Assembly (NCBI RefSeq): GCF_026191475.2 | Contig: NZ_JAOSLC020000003.1 | Span: 310,001 to 374,000 of the forward strand | Origin: Polaribacter ponticola | GTDB lineage: Bacteria > Bacteroidota > Bacteroidia > Flavobacteriales > Flavobacteriaceae | Direction of reading: 5' to 3' | DNA length: 64,000 nt | Shown: one piece after another, positions 25,697-35,542 of the stretch | Position numbering within the stretch: the stretch's first letter is position 1 | How the letters are laid out: the number at the start of each line of letters is the position of its first letter | Notes under the pieces: model-generated | What the model saw: the letters and a program-made list of their open reading frames with translations, nothing else | Database searches by the model: none | Told to the model about the DNA's origin: nothing | Translations under genes and position numbers: made by a program

Positions 25697-25728
25697 AAAC
25701 CTATAATCTCTTTAGAAATTATAGGTTT
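25697..25728. terminator. Terminator after the ECF/DUF4252 operon
   Basis: AAACCTATAAT (25697-25707) pairs with ATTATAGGTTT (25718-25728) around a 10-nt loop, with A/T runs on either side. It follows the last minus-strand DUF4252 gene (stop at 25753). Confidence 0.75.
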
Positions 25729-25752
25729 ATTAATTTAATGGAATTTAAATTT

Positions 25753-26292
25753 TTATTTTCCTTGAAAAATACCGCTAAAGCCTTTTAAATTTTCAGCATC
25801 CATTTTTACACTATTCATCATTTCAATTACTTTGGCTGGGTTCATATTCTCTCCCAGTAACCTTGCTACTCCAACTCCAGCTTCTTTACTGTAACCAAAC
25901 GCAATTACTTCATCTATAGAATCTGTATCGCCAGTATAATAAACTTTTACATTCATCCCTTTTGCCTTCATAGACATTAGGTTTTTGTAATCATCATTAT
26001 CAGTAAATATTTTTTTTAACTTTGTTTTTTCTGCCTCATAAGCCGTAGAATTATCTGCTGTTTTTGGTAAAAAGGCAATATTAATTTTCTTAATACTTTT
26101 AATTGTTTCTTTTACATCATCAGAAACATTTGCTTTTGCACTTAAAACAGAACTAACAGGTAAATCTCCTGTGTAAAAACCTTCTTTTCCGCTTGTGTCT
26201 ACTAAATAACTCTGTAAAGATTTTTCGTTTTTACAAGAACTTGCAAAAAGCACTAAAAACACTAAAGAGCAAATGGTGGTTAATTTTTTCAT
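25753..26292 (-). CDS. DUF4252 lipoprotein
   Basis: 179 residues. A lipoprotein signal ends at SSC (Cys20), followed by KNEKS. The rest fits the DUF4252 family: KINIAFLPKTADNSTAYEAE, then ARLLGENMNPAKVIEMMNSV. It is the last gene of a four-gene minus-strand unit led by an ECF sigma factor. A second, related DUF4252 protein precedes it by 63 bp. The function of the family is unknown; it often accompanies ECF sigma factors in Bacteroidota and may belong to envelope stress or iron responses. Confidence 0.75.
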   Translation of the reverse strand: MKKLTTICSLVFLVLFASSCKNEKSLQSYLVDTSGKEGFYTGDLPVSSVLSAKANVSDDVKETIKSIKKINIAFLPKTADNSTAYEAEKTKLKKIFTDNDDYKNLMSMKAKGMNVKVYYTGDTDSIDEVIAFGYSKEAGVGVARLLGENMNPAKVIEMMNSVKMDAENLKGFSGIFQGK

Positions 26293-26355
26293 TATATAAG
26301 TTTTAATGATTAATAGAGAGGTTTATTATCTAAACCTCTCTGTTTAATCTTGGTT

Positions 26356-26874
26356 TTACTTTTTATCACTTTTCTTCACAAAAGTATCAGCTAAATCAGA
26401 CATTCTATTAATATCTATATTACCAGTTAAAGAAACTATAACAGATTCTGATATCTTATTTGTTTTTTTACTTATCCCTTTTATAAACATTAAAACTTCA
26501 CTAACATAATCTTTATTCTTGGTTGCTTTAACATAAATTTTAACTTTAGAATCTCCTTCTTTAACACGCATTAACTCTGTTAAGTTATGCTTTTTAATAG
26601 CTGAATTAGCCATTACTTCCATTTTATTAGCAACATTCATATTTTCTGTAGAAAATACTTTTAAACTTTTAAGATCTTGAATCATCTCAAAAACTTGCAT
26701 TGCTTCATTATCTTTAATTTTTTCTGGTTTAAACTTAGATAAAAGGTCGAACATATCTTTGGTAACTACTACCATATCTACGCCATCTGTATCTTCTAAA
26801 GTATCAAAAAACGATTGTGCATTGGTTACCATTGGTGTAACTACTAACGCTATTAATAATATTATTTTTTTCAT
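26356..26874 (-). CDS. DUF4252 secreted protein
   Basis: 172 residues with a signal peptide (IILLIALVVTPMVTNAQ) and no lipobox cysteine, so it is probably periplasmic or secreted. It shares DUF4252 features with its neighbour: a helical first half, MRVKEGDSKVKIYVKATKNKDYVSEVLMF, and a final SVIVSLTGNIDINRMSDLAD. Lies between the probable anti-sigma factor and the DUF4252 lipoprotein. Role unknown. Confidence 0.75.
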   Translation of the reverse strand: MKKIILLIALVVTPMVTNAQSFFDTLEDTDGVDMVVVTKDMFDLLSKFKPEKIKDNEAMQVFEMIQDLKSLKVFSTENMNVANKMEVMANSAIKKHNLTELMRVKEGDSKVKIYVKATKNKDYVSEVLMFIKGISKKTNKISESVIVSLTGNIDINRMSDLADTFVKKSDKK

Positions 26875-26914
26875 AATTTCTGTGTTTACTTGGTTTAATA
26901 ATTTTTACTTGGTT

Positions 26915-27349
26915 TTATTTTAATATCTTATTAACTGAATTCTCATAAGTATATAAAGTTGCTACTGCCTCTTCTCCTTTTCTTAAATTGGTAGATAATA
27001 ACATTAATCCTTTACTTACTTGTGCATAAATTTCTTCTGCTTGTTTTTTCTGCTGATAATTATCATACTGATTTTTACCAATGAAAACACTAAACAAAAG
27101 CATTACCGATGCTGCAACAGATAACCATTTAAAGTTTCTTGTTTTAGATTTCTTAGGTTCTAACTCAATGGTTTTTGTATACGTTACATCTTTAGCAGTA
27201 GTAAAATAAGTAAACATGTAAGCATACTGTTCTAAATGCGGTGCAACAATACCTTCTGTAAAATAGTTTTTTAAGGTTGCTTCTTCTTGCAAAGTAGTTT
27301 CTGCGTCTAAATATTTTTCTACTAATTTTTCTATGTTAGCTAACTCCAT
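26915..27349 (-). CDS. Probable anti-sigma factor, single-pass membrane protein
   Basis: 144 residues. The N-terminal soluble part (LVEKYLDAETTLQEEATLKNYF) resembles the first helices of Bacteroidota anti-sigma factors. A transmembrane helix is seen at about 75-92 (WLSVAASVMLLFSVFIG), followed by a short periplasmic tail. It overlaps the sigma factor gene by 14 bp. The position directly behind an ECF sigma gene and the topology are the main evidence. Confidence 0.65.
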   Translation of the reverse strand: MELANIEKLVEKYLDAETTLQEEATLKNYFTEGIVAPHLEQYAYMFTYFTTAKDVTYTKTIELEPKKSKTRNFKWLSVAASVMLLFSVFIGKNQYDNYQQKKQAEEIYAQVSKGLMLLSTNLRKGEEAVATLYTYENSVNKILK

Positions 27350-27845
27350 AGTTATGTTTTTTAATTAATTCTTCTCTTATTGTTTTTCTTGCTCTAGATA
27401 AAGCTACTCTTACTGCTGTTGGTTTCATATCAACCATTTTACAGATCTCATCAAAATCATATTGTTCAATATCTCTTAATTGAATTATAATTTTTTGTTG
27501 TTCTGGTAATTTTTCAATCAATTGGTGTACTTGGTTTACACTGTCTTGATATTCTAATTTCTTATCTAAAGACGTTTCTTTCTCTTTATAATTACTATGA
27601 ACTAATGTTAAATTACTTGCTTGTTTACTTTTTAAACGATCATAACAATAATTTTTAGTCATTGTCATTGCAAATGCTTCAACATTTTTATAATCAGCAA
27701 TTTTTTCTTTACTTCTCCATAATTTAAAGAACAATTCTTGGGTAGCATCTTCAGCTTCTTCTGTAGAAACTAAAAGTCTTTTTGCTAGCCTAAAAACTTT
27801 GTCTTTAAAGGGTAAAACAACTTTTAAAAAGTCTGATTGATTCAT
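27336..27845 (-). CDS. ECF-type RNA polymerase sigma factor
   Basis: 169 residues. Region 2 has DATQELFFKLWRSKEKIADY and the -10 helix ALTMTKNYCYDRLK-like segment (FAMTMTKNYCYDRL). Region 4 has LPEQQKIIIQLRDIEQYDFDEI and KPTAVRVALSRARKTI, which contacts -35. It directs transcription of its own operon if the upstream TGTAAC-N16-CGTCG is its promoter. The gene overlaps the next by 14 bp. The unit is ECF, anti-sigma, two DUF4252 proteins. Confidence 0.92.
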   Translation of the reverse strand: MNQSDFLKVVLPFKDKVFRLAKRLLVSTEEAEDATQELFFKLWRSKEKIADYKNVEAFAMTMTKNYCYDRLKSKQASNLTLVHSNYKEKETSLDKKLEYQDSVNQVHQLIEKLPEQQKIIIQLRDIEQYDFDEICKMVDMKPTAVRVALSRARKTIREELIKKHNYGVS

Positions 27846-27902
27846 TTTTATTTTATTTGTTTTCTAATATTTTTAGATCTCTAATATCAGGTTACATAAT
27901 TA

Positions 27903-27929
27903 CGACGACACATAATATGTTTTGTTACA
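27903..27929 (-). promoter_or_regulatory. ECF-type promoter TGTAAC-N16-CGTCG upstream of the sigma gene
   Basis: On the minus strand, TGTAAC (27929-27924) is followed by exactly 16 nt and CGTCG (27907-27903), about 58 nt before the sigma factor ATG. This layout matches typical ECF sigma promoters (AAC at -35, CGTC at -10), and suggests positive autoregulation. Confidence 0.6.
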
Positions 27930-27997
27930 TTAGAATGTAAAAAAAACACTATTTATGTTTATTTTGCGTTAAACTTACTACATAATCAGTTTATAAT

Positions 27998-29469
27998 ATG
28001 AAGTTTCATTTTTGGTCTAAACTATTTTTTATTCTATTTATATTAAGTTTTTTTCTTATTGTACTTCAAAATCTGAAGATATCCCTGTAGATATTGAAGT
28101 TAATGATTTTGTTTGGAAAGGCTTAAATGCGTATTATTTATGGCAAAGTGATATTCCTGAATTAGCAGACCTTCGTTTTAGTAATCAAACTGATTTAAAT
28201 GCTTTTTTATACGGTTTTGCTTCTCCAAAAATTTTATTTGAAGATTTATTAAACAAACCTACAGACCGTTTTTCTAGAATTTTTGATGATTATATAGCTT
28301 TAGAAAACTCAAAACAAGGTATTACTCTTAATAATGGAATGGAGTTTGGGTTAGTTGAAAATGCAGATAATTCTGGAAATGTTTTTGGTTATGTAAGATA
28401 TATAGTTCCAAACTCAGATGCTGCCATTAAAGGAATTAAAAGAGGTCAACTTTTTAATACTGTTGATGGCACTCAACTAAATACCAATAATTATATCAAT
28501 TTATTATTTAGCAATAACACTACATATACTATTGGTTTTGCTAACTACAATAATGGAGATCCAATAACTAACAGAAACAGCGAAACTTTAGTAAAAACAG
28601 AAATTCAAGAAAACCCTGTTGCCATTTCTAAAGTTATTACAGATGGTAGTCAAAAAATTGGTTATTTAATGTACAATCAGTTTTCATCTACTTTTGATGG
28701 TGAATTAAATGAAGCTTTCGCGGGTTTTAAATCAGAAAACATCAATGATTTAATCATAGATTTAAGATACAATAGCGGCGGTTCTGTTAAATCTGCTACT
28801 TATTTAGGAAGCATGGTAACCGGACAATTTTATAACGAGTTATTCTCTAAAGAATCTTGGAATGAGAAGGTAAAAGCTGCCTTTAACCCTACTTCTTTTA
28901 TTAATAATTTCACAAATCAACTTTTAAATACTAATAGTAATGGCAATATTATTTTAAACGAAGCTATACATAGTTTAAGTTTAAATCGAGTTTATTTTAT
29001 AGTAACTAAAAGCACCGCTTCTGCATCTGAATTAGTTATAAATTCTTTAAGTTCTTATATAAATGTACATTTAATTGGCACAAGAACAACTGGAAAGCAA
29101 GTTGGTTCTATTACGCTATATGATTCAGATAATTACAGAAGAAACGGTATAAATTTAAACCAAAATCATACGTTTGCATTACAGCCTTTAGTTTTTGAAA
29201 TTTTTAATAATGATAATGAAAATCAACCAAATGGTTTTTTACCAGGCACCACTTTACCAGGCATTGAGTTAAGTGAAGATTATAATAATTTAGGTATTTT
29301 AGGAGAGCGCTCAGACCCATTACTAGACAGAACTTTAATTTATATATCAACAGGATCAAAAACCAACCGTAAAACATTTAAAAATAAATTATTAAATGAA
29401 TTTTACAATTCCAATTTAGCGAAGCCAATTAAAGATAATATGTTTGTAGATTTAAAGAAAAAATTATAA
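27998..29469 (+). CDS. S41-family C-terminal-processing-like protease lipoprotein, frameshifted in the signal peptide
   Basis: The ATG at 27998 opens a signal peptide (MKFHFWSKLFFILFILSFF), and the frame then breaks at the T7 run 28048-28054. One added T continues as SYCTSKSEDIPVD with a lipobox-like cysteine and about 490 residues in all. Later blocks are VKYIVPNSDAAIKGIKRGQ-like PDZ sequence (YIVPNSDAAIKGIKRGQL), DLIIDLRYNSGGSV and TKSTASASELVINSL with the catalytic serine. These are S41/tricorn hallmarks. It ends with a 6-bp overlap of the convergent patatin gene. Confidence 0.75.
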
Positions 29470-30432
29470 GTTTAATTTTTCTACATCTTCAATACCCTCT
29501 TCAATTTCTTTATCAGTTAAAACGTCTGGTCTAAACTCACTCATTAATTCTTCTCTTTTAGATTTTGCATATCTAAAACCAGATTTCCACCATTTACGCA
29601 TTAACTTTTGGTCGAAAACCAAAGAATTTGTAGTCAATACTGTTGGAGTATAATATAAATTTAGCTTAACGTTTTTATTGTTAGCTGCCAATTTACCGAT
29701 AGTAATATTATGTCTTTCTACATGAGTTAGCATAAAATCAAAAACAGTAAATAACAACGAAAAAGGGTTTTTAGAAGGTACTTTATTTATTTGTGAAACT
29801 TCTGTTTCTAAAATTATTGCATCAATTTCTGTTGCTCCTCTTAAAATTGCTTCTCTAATTGGCACTAAAGAACCGAAACCACCATCTGCGTATTGGCAAT
29901 GGTCTTTTTCTAACAAACTCATAAAAGGAATATAATTACAAGAACCCCAAATCCAATCTGTAAAATCTTCATATGTACAATCATTACTAGATTTGTACTC
30001 AATTTGATTAGCCGTTAAATTAGATACAGTTACAACAACCTCCTTATTGTTTTCTCTAATTTTATTATACATTTCTTTGGTAACATTATTTTTAATTAAA
30101 CTTTTTAAATTTTTACTTTCTCCAAAAGTTTTTCTTCCTAAAATTAAATTCCAAAGAGTATTAAAATGACTAATACTTATTACTTTTTCGCCAGCAACTT
30201 TTTTAATATTAAAAGGATTATTACTAAAAATAGTATCTTGATTTACGTTTGTGTATAAAACTTTTAACTCATCTAACATTCCTAAAGCTAAATGTGAAAC
30301 CATTAAACTACCCGTAGAAGTACCAACAAATAAATCATAATCTCTATTTTCTTTCTTCATTAAGTACTGTGCAACACCACCAGCAAATGCACCTTTACTA
30401 CCACCTCCAGAAATTACTAACGCTTTTTTCAT
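29464..30432 (-). CDS. Patatin-like phospholipase
   Basis: 322 residues. The oxyanion motif is SGGGSKGAFAGGV (8-20), the nucleophile elbow is GTSTG with Ser39, and the catalytic Asp lies in YADGGFGS at about 186. This is the Ser-Asp dyad of patatins, acting as a lipid acyl hydrolase. No signal peptide is seen, so it is probably cytoplasmic or peripheral on the membrane. Its tail overlaps the convergent S41 gene by 6 bp. Confidence 0.9.
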   Translation of the reverse strand: MKKALVISGGGSKGAFAGGVAQYLMKKENRDYDLFVGTSTGSLMVSHLALGMLDELKVLYTNVNQDTIFSNNPFNIKKVAGEKVISISHFNTLWNLILGRKTFGESKNLKSLIKNNVTKEMYNKIRENNKEVVVTVSNLTANQIEYKSSNDCTYEDFTDWIWGSCNYIPFMSLLEKDHCQYADGGFGSLVPIREAILRGATEIDAIILETEVSQINKVPSKNPFSLLFTVFDFMLTHVERHNITIGKLAANNKNVKLNLYYTPTVLTTNSLVFDQKLMRKWWKSGFRYAKSKREELMSEFRPDVLTDKEIEEGIEDVEKLNL

Positions 30433-30479
30433 TATCTATAAATGATTTGTTTAATTTAGTCGCATAAAAATATGAAAAA

Positions 30480-31526
30480 ATGAAAAGAATATCAGTACTA
30501 ATTTTTGCTTATCTTCTTATTACGTCTTGTAATAATGAATACAAACCTAGAAACATAGAATCTGTTGATGTAATAAAATTTAAAAAAGATAAATCTAGTA
30601 TTAGAACAATTGTTTCTGTTGATAAAAATACAGTGTATTATGCAGGTTCAAAAGGTGATTATGGTTATACTAAAGATGGTGGAAAATCTTGGAGTACAGA
30701 ATACATAAAACATCAAGACACTATAATACCACATTTTAGAAGTTTAACAAAAAATGGTAATGATTTTTTTGCGCTTTCAATTGCTCATCCAGCATTGTTA
30801 TATAAATTATCTAACAATAACACCGAGCTAGTTTATAAAGAAGAAAATGAAAAAGTATTTTATGATGCTATTAAGTTTTTTGATGATGGGCTTCATGGTA
30901 TAGCTGTTGGTGACCCAACCGAAGATTGCCCATCTATAATTGTAACATTTGATGGAGGCAATTCTTGGGGAAAAATCGAATGTTCTTCATTGCCAAAATT
31001 CGATGATGGTGAAGCTTTTTTTGCTGCAAGTAATACAAACATTAAAACAATAGGTAGTACAGTTTGGATTGCTTCTGGAGGTAATAAAGCAAGAATTTTA
31101 AAGTCTAATGATTACGGCAAAACATGGCAAACATTTAATACTCCAGTTATTCAAGGTGATGGTCCACAAGGAATTTACTCAATTGATTTTTTTGATAAAA
31201 ACATGGGCATTGTAATTGGTGGAGATTATTCTAAACCAAAAGAAAACAAAGCGAATAAAGCAATTACAATAGATGGAGGAAAAACTTGGTCTTTAGTTTC
31301 TAATAACCAAAACCCAAGTTATAAAAGTTGCGTTCAATATGTACCAAATACACAAGGAAAAGAAATTTTTGCTGTTGGAATAACTGGTATTTCATACTCT
31401 AATGATAGTGGTAAATCTTGGAAAGAAGTTTCTAAAGATAAATATTATGCTATTGAGTTTGTAGATAGAAATACTGCTTGGTTAAGCGGAAATAAAAAAA
31501 TAGGAAAACTCATTTTAACAAATTAA
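30480..31526 (+). CDS. BNR/YCF48-like beta-propeller lipoprotein
   Basis: 348 residues. The lipobox ends at TSC (Cys17). At least four repeats of the Asp-box type are visible: TKDGGKSWS, TFDGGNSWG, SNDYGKTWQ, TIDGGKTWS and SNDSGKSWK. This forms a beta-propeller like those of YCF48/sialidase proteins. Such lipoproteins bind sugars or act in complex assembly, and some are annotated as oxidoreductases by homology only. It lies 47 bp from the divergent patatin gene and 18 bp before another lipoprotein. Confidence 0.8.
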   Translation: MKRISVLIFAYLLITSCNNEYKPRNIESVDVIKFKKDKSSIRTIVSVDKNTVYYAGSKGDYGYTKDGGKSWSTEYIKHQDTIIPHFRSLTKNGNDFFALSIAHPALLYKLSNNNTELVYKEENEKVFYDAIKFFDDGLHGIAVGDPTEDCPSIIVTFDGGNSWGKIECSSLPKFDDGEAFFAASNTNIKTIGSTVWIASGGNKARILKSNDYGKTWQTFNTPVIQGDGPQGIYSIDFFDKNMGIVIGGDYSKPKENKANKAITIDGGKTWSLVSNNQNPSYKSCVQYVPNTQGKEIFAVGITGISYSNDSGKSWKEVSKDKYYAIEFVDRNTAWLSGNKKIGKLILTN

Positions 31527-31544
31527 CTTATAAATATCTTAACT

Positions 31545-32117
31545 GTGAAATTGATGTTTAAAGTTTTCTATACCATCTTTTTATTAGGCTCTCTACTACT
31601 CTTTTCTTGTAATAATAGATCAGAAATTAGTAGTGAGTTCAATTGTTCTTCTTCAAAACTTAAAAACCTTGAAAAAGTAACTGATGTTAAAGAACTATTT
31701 AGTATTCATCTTCCAAAAAATTGGAAAATTAATTTATATCAAGATAAATCACAATCGTCTATTTTTGCTGCAGACACTATTAAGGAATTAACAGAAACGA
31801 CATTATTAGATATTACTTTTATTAAAAATAAAATAAATTTTAACGATGATTTTTTATTAAAACAAGAGCAAGAAAATTTATTAAAAAAATTAATTAGAAT
31901 AAAACATAAAGAAATTACGTTTTTAAAACAGCCTTCAATTTACATTCATTATAAGGGCAAAAAAAGCAAGTTGAACTATCAAACTTATCATATTTTTATA
32001 AAAATAAATAAAGAGAATTTTATTTTTGCTAAAATAGAAATTTATGGAAATTCACTTGTAAATCAAAGAGTATGCAGTGCAATACAATTAATTGAAAACA
32101 TTAAAATACATCAGTAA
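31545..32117 (+). CDS. Hypothetical lipoprotein
   Basis: 190 residues from a GTG at 31545; an ATG at 31554 is also possible. The signal peptide ends LLLFSC (Cys22), so it is a lipoprotein. The segment ELFSIHLPKNWKINLYQDKSQ is reminiscent of PsbP-like or DUF1795-type lipoproteins, but the match is weak. It lies between the propeller lipoprotein and PepT with a 2-bp gap to the latter, suggesting one transcript. I do not recognise a function. Confidence 0.6.
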   Translation: MKLMFKVFYTIFLLGSLLLFSCNNRSEISSEFNCSSSKLKNLEKVTDVKELFSIHLPKNWKINLYQDKSQSSIFAADTIKELTETTLLDITFIKNKINFNDDFLLKQEQENLLKKLIRIKHKEITFLKQPSIYIHYKGKKSKLNYQTYHIFIKINKENFIFAKIEIYGNSLVNQRVCSAIQLIENIKIHQ

Positions 32118-32119
32118 AA

Positions 32120-33362
32120 ATGATTAACAAACAACATATTACAAATCGTTTTATAAAATACGTAACAATAGACACAGAATCTGATCCTAATAACCCTGAT
32201 TTTCCAAGCACAGAAAAACAATGGAATTTGGCAAAAATTCTAGAAAAAGAATTAATTGAAATTGGTTTACAAGATGTAGAATTAGACAATAATTGTTATA
32301 TAATGGCTACTTTACCTAGTAATTTAGACTACGAAGTACCAACAATTGGTTTTGTAGCACATATAGAACACAAGTCCAGATTTTACAGGAAAAGATGTAA
32401 AACCTCAAATTATAGAAAACTATAACGGAAAAGATATTGTATTAAATAAAGAAAAAAACATTGTTTTATCTCCAAATTACTTTGAAGATTTATTACAATA
32501 CAAGGGGCAAACTATTATAACAACAGACGGTACAACACTTTTAGGCGCAGATGATAAAGCTGGTGTTACAGAAATAGTAACCGCAATGGAATATCTAATT
32601 AACAATCCAGAAATTAAACATGGTAAAATTAGAATTTGTTTTACACCAGATGAAGAAGTTGGTAAAGGAGCTCATTTATTTGATGTAGAGAAATTTGGAG
32701 CCAAATGGGCTTACACAATGGATGGAAGTCAAATTGGAGAATTAGAATACGAAAATTTTAATGCAGCAAGTGCTAAAATTACAATTACTGGTAAAATTGT
32801 GCATCCAGGTTATGCGAAAGGCAAAATGATAAATTCTATGCTAATTGCTAATGAATTTTTATCTGCTGTTCCTGCAGAAGAAGTACCCGAAAAGACTTCT
32901 GGATACGAAGGTTTCTTTCATTTACATGATATGAATGGAAATGTTGAAGAAACAACTTTAGAATATATTATTAGAGATCATGATTTAGATTTGTTTGAAA
33001 AGCGAAAATATTTAATGCAAAAAATTGCATTTGATTTTAATGAACGTTTAGAGCAAGAACTAATTAAAGTTGAAATAAAAAATCAATATTTTAATATGAA
33101 AGAAAAAGTTACACCGGTTATGCATATTGTTGATATTGTTGAAGAAGTTATGAAAGAAATTGGTATTACTCCTTTAATTAAACCTATTAGAGGTGGAACA
33201 GATGGATCTCAACTTTCTTTTAAAGGTTTACCATGTCCAAATATTTTTGCCGGTGGTCATAATTTTCATGGTCGGTTTGAATACGTTCCAATAGAATCTA
33301 TGATAAAAGCAACTGAGGTAATTGTAGGTATAGCTAATAAAGTTTCAAAAAAATATAAATAA
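32120..33362 (+). CDS. pepT: Peptidase T, frameshifted at the catalytic Asp codon
   Basis: The gene opens [23 protein letters not shown] and breaks at 32366-32369, where GAAC stands in place of one codon. Deleting one A gives [16 protein letters not shown], restoring the metal/catalytic HxDT motif and 413 residues, the usual size. The second half has [19 protein letters not shown] and the ligand region [10 protein letters not shown]. Peptidase T cleaves N-terminal residues from tripeptides in the cytoplasm. Unlike most breaks in this window this one is not in a long homopolymer. It could be an error or a real inactivation. Confidence 0.85.
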
Positions 33363-33365
33363 AAA

Positions 33366-33389
33366 ACTCCAGGAATAAAATCCTGGAGT
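33366..33389. terminator. Terminator after peptidase T
   Basis: ACTCCAGGA (33366-33374) pairs perfectly with TCCTGGAGT (33381-33389) around a 6-nt loop, four bases after the pepT stop. Tail is AAATAATTAT, so it is T-poor on the plus strand. Confidence 0.7.
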
Positions 33390-33513
33390 AAATAATTATA
33401 TTAAAACTTTTTTAAATAAAATCCCTACATTCTAAATCAAAAAGCAATATGGTGCAATTTTAATTAAAATATTTAATTAAAGAAAGCAACAATAACTCTT
33501 TAGGTGTTTTTCT

Positions 33514-34053
33514 TTAAGATAAATGAGGGTTTTTCCCTTTTATATTTTCATAGTATGCATAGAAAAATTTAAAATCTTTTTCTTTATCATCTGTCGTAAA
33601 ATAAGGTTTAGAAATTTTTATTATTTTATTTTCAAAATCTAATGTTGCCATAACTATCGGAACATTAGCTCCTTTTGCAATATAATAAAATCCGGTTTTC
33701 CATTTTTCTACTTTTTTACGTGTTCCTTCTGGAGATAAACCTAATTTAAATTCTTCTTTTGAGTTAAAAATATCTACAATTGCATCTACTAAATTGTTGT
33801 TTTTTGTTCTATCTACTGGCGTACCTCCTAACCCTCTAAAGAAAAAACCAAAAGGTCCTTTAAATAAAGAGTTTTTTCCAATAAAATTAACCATAGTTCC
33901 AGAAGACATTCTTGCTAGAATTGCAATCGGAAAATCTTGCCAACTTGTATGTGGAGCAGCTATAACAACATATTTTTTATGTTCTTTAGGAAAATCATTT
34001 TCCATTTTCCATCCTAAAATTGTATATAATATAAATCTTGCAATTCCTTTCAT
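33514..34053 (-). CDS. PlsC-type 1-acylglycerol-3-phosphate acyltransferase-like protein
   Basis: 179 residues. The acyltransferase motif HTSWQD (H-x4-D) lies in VVIAAPHTSWQDFPIAI, the glycerophosphate-binding motif is LSPEGTRKKVEKW, and GGTPVDRTK is also present. This family transfers acyl groups to lysophosphatidic acid or related lipids at the membrane. It is shorter than typical PlsC (about 240), so a lyso-lipid or ornithine-lipid acyltransferase is possible. It is divergent from RmuC, 41 bp apart. Confidence 0.85.
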   Translation of the reverse strand: MKGIARFILYTILGWKMENDFPKEHKKYVVIAAPHTSWQDFPIAILARMSSGTMVNFIGKNSLFKGPFGFFFRGLGGTPVDRTKNNNLVDAIVDIFNSKEEFKLGLSPEGTRKKVEKWKTGFYYIAKGANVPIVMATLDFENKIIKISKPYFTTDDKEKDFKFFYAYYENIKGKNPHLS

Positions 34054-34094
34054 CTTCTGTTTTAAAAACGATAAATTTAAGGACTTAATTTGAT

Positions 34095-35438
34095 ATGATG
34101 AACGATTTAATTATTTACTTCATAATTGCACTGATTTTTAGCTTTGTAGGGCTTTTTATTGGTAGAATTTTAACAAAATTAAACTTCGAAAAAGAAAAAG
34201 TAAACCTAGAAAAAGAGAAATCAGTATTAAAATTTGAAGTTTCCAAGCTTAATGAAATACTAAAAAGTACAGAAATTACAATATACGATTTACAAGGTGA
34301 ATTAAGACACATTCAAAAAGAAAAAGAATACTTAATTTCAGATAAAACTCGCTTAGAAATAGAATTTAAAAACGCTACAGAGAAACTAGTAACTAATAAA
34401 AGTGAAATTGAAAAACTACAAGAAAAGTTTACCAATAATTTTGAAGTTTTAGCAAATAAGATTTTAGAAGAAAAATCTAATAAATTCACTATTCAAAATA
34501 AAGAAAATCTAAAGATCATATTGAATCCGCTTCAAGAAAAAATTAAAGTTTTTGAAGATAAAGTAGATAGAACACATAAAGAAAGTATCGATTATCATGC
34601 CGCTTTACGACAGCAAATTTTAGGGTTAAAAGAGATGAATTTACAAATGAGTAAAGAAACGGTTAATCTTACAAAAGCTTTAAAAGGCGATAGCAAAACA
34701 CAAGGAAATTGGGGGGAATTAGTTTTAGAACGTGTTTTAGAAAAGTCTGGTTTAGAGAAAGATAGAGAATACTACATACAGCAAAGCTTTACCAATGAAA
34801 ATGGCAAAAAAATTCTACCAGATGTTGTTATTCATTTGCCAGATAATAAGAAAATGATTGTAGATTCTAAAGTTTCTTTAACTGCATACGAACAATTTGT
34901 TAATGAAGATAATGAAACTTTAAAAGAGCAATTTCTAAAAGAACATGTTAACTCTTTAAAAAGGCATGTTGAGCAATTATCAGAAAAAAAATATGAAGAT
35001 ATTTATAAAATTGAATCCCCAGACTTTGTGCTACTATTTGTACCTATAGAACCCGCTTTTGCAGTTGCAATAAATTCTGACAATCATTTATACAATAAAG
35101 CTTTTGAAAAAAATATTGTTATTGTAACCCCTTCTACTCTTTTAGCAACTTTACGAACTATCGATTCTATGTGGAATAACGAAAAACAACAGAAAAATGC
35201 TGTAGAAATTGCAAGACAAGCTGGTGCTTTATATGATAAATTTCAAGGATTATTAAGTGATTTGACGAGTATAGGAAAACGAATTGATGACAGTAAAAAA
35301 GAATATTCCAACGCTATGAACAAACTTTTTGAAGGAAGAGGTAATTTAATAACTTCTGTAGAAAAGCTAAAGAAAATGGGAGCCAAAGCAAAAAAAGAAA
35401 TTCCACAAAATATTATTGATAGAGCAAAAGAGGATTAA
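34095..35438 (+). CDS. rmuC: RmuC-family DNA recombination protein
   Basis: 447 residues from MMNDLIIYF (two adjacent ATGs). One transmembrane helix (about 4-24) is followed by a long coiled coil (25-190) and the RmuC domain: QGNWGELVLERVLEKSGL, then PDVVIHLPDNKKMIVDSKVS, a PD-(D/E)XK-like nuclease core. RmuC limits inversions at short inverted repeats. It ends before a strong terminator. Confidence 0.93.
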   Translation: MMNDLIIYFIIALIFSFVGLFIGRILTKLNFEKEKVNLEKEKSVLKFEVSKLNEILKSTEITIYDLQGELRHIQKEKEYLISDKTRLEIEFKNATEKLVTNKSEIEKLQEKFTNNFEVLANKILEEKSNKFTIQNKENLKIILNPLQEKIKVFEDKVDRTHKESIDYHAALRQQILGLKEMNLQMSKETVNLTKALKGDSKTQGNWGELVLERVLEKSGLEKDREYYIQQSFTNENGKKILPDVVIHLPDNKKMIVDSKVSLTAYEQFVNEDNETLKEQFLKEHVNSLKRHVEQLSEKKYEDIYKIESPDFVLLFVPIEPAFAVAINSDNHLYNKAFEKNIVIVTPSTLLATLRTIDSMWNNEKQQKNAVEIARQAGALYDKFQGLLSDLTSIGKRIDDSKKEYSNAMNKLFEGRGNLITSVEKLKKMGAKAKKEIPQNIIDRAKED

Positions 35439-35482
35439 ACTATATTTTATTTATTTAAAATTTACATAGTAATTTTTTTACT

Positions 35483-35516
35483 AAAAAAGCATCAAGAATA
35501 AACTTGATGCTTTTTT
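35483..35516. terminator. Bidirectional terminator between rmuC and glyA
   Basis: A 14-bp perfect stem AAAAAAGCATCAAG / CTTGATGCTTTTTT with a 6-nt loop, flanked by T- and A-runs. It separates the convergent ends of rmuC and glyA. Confidence 0.9.
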
Positions 35517-35542
35517 ATTTTATTTATGCGGAATTATTTTCC

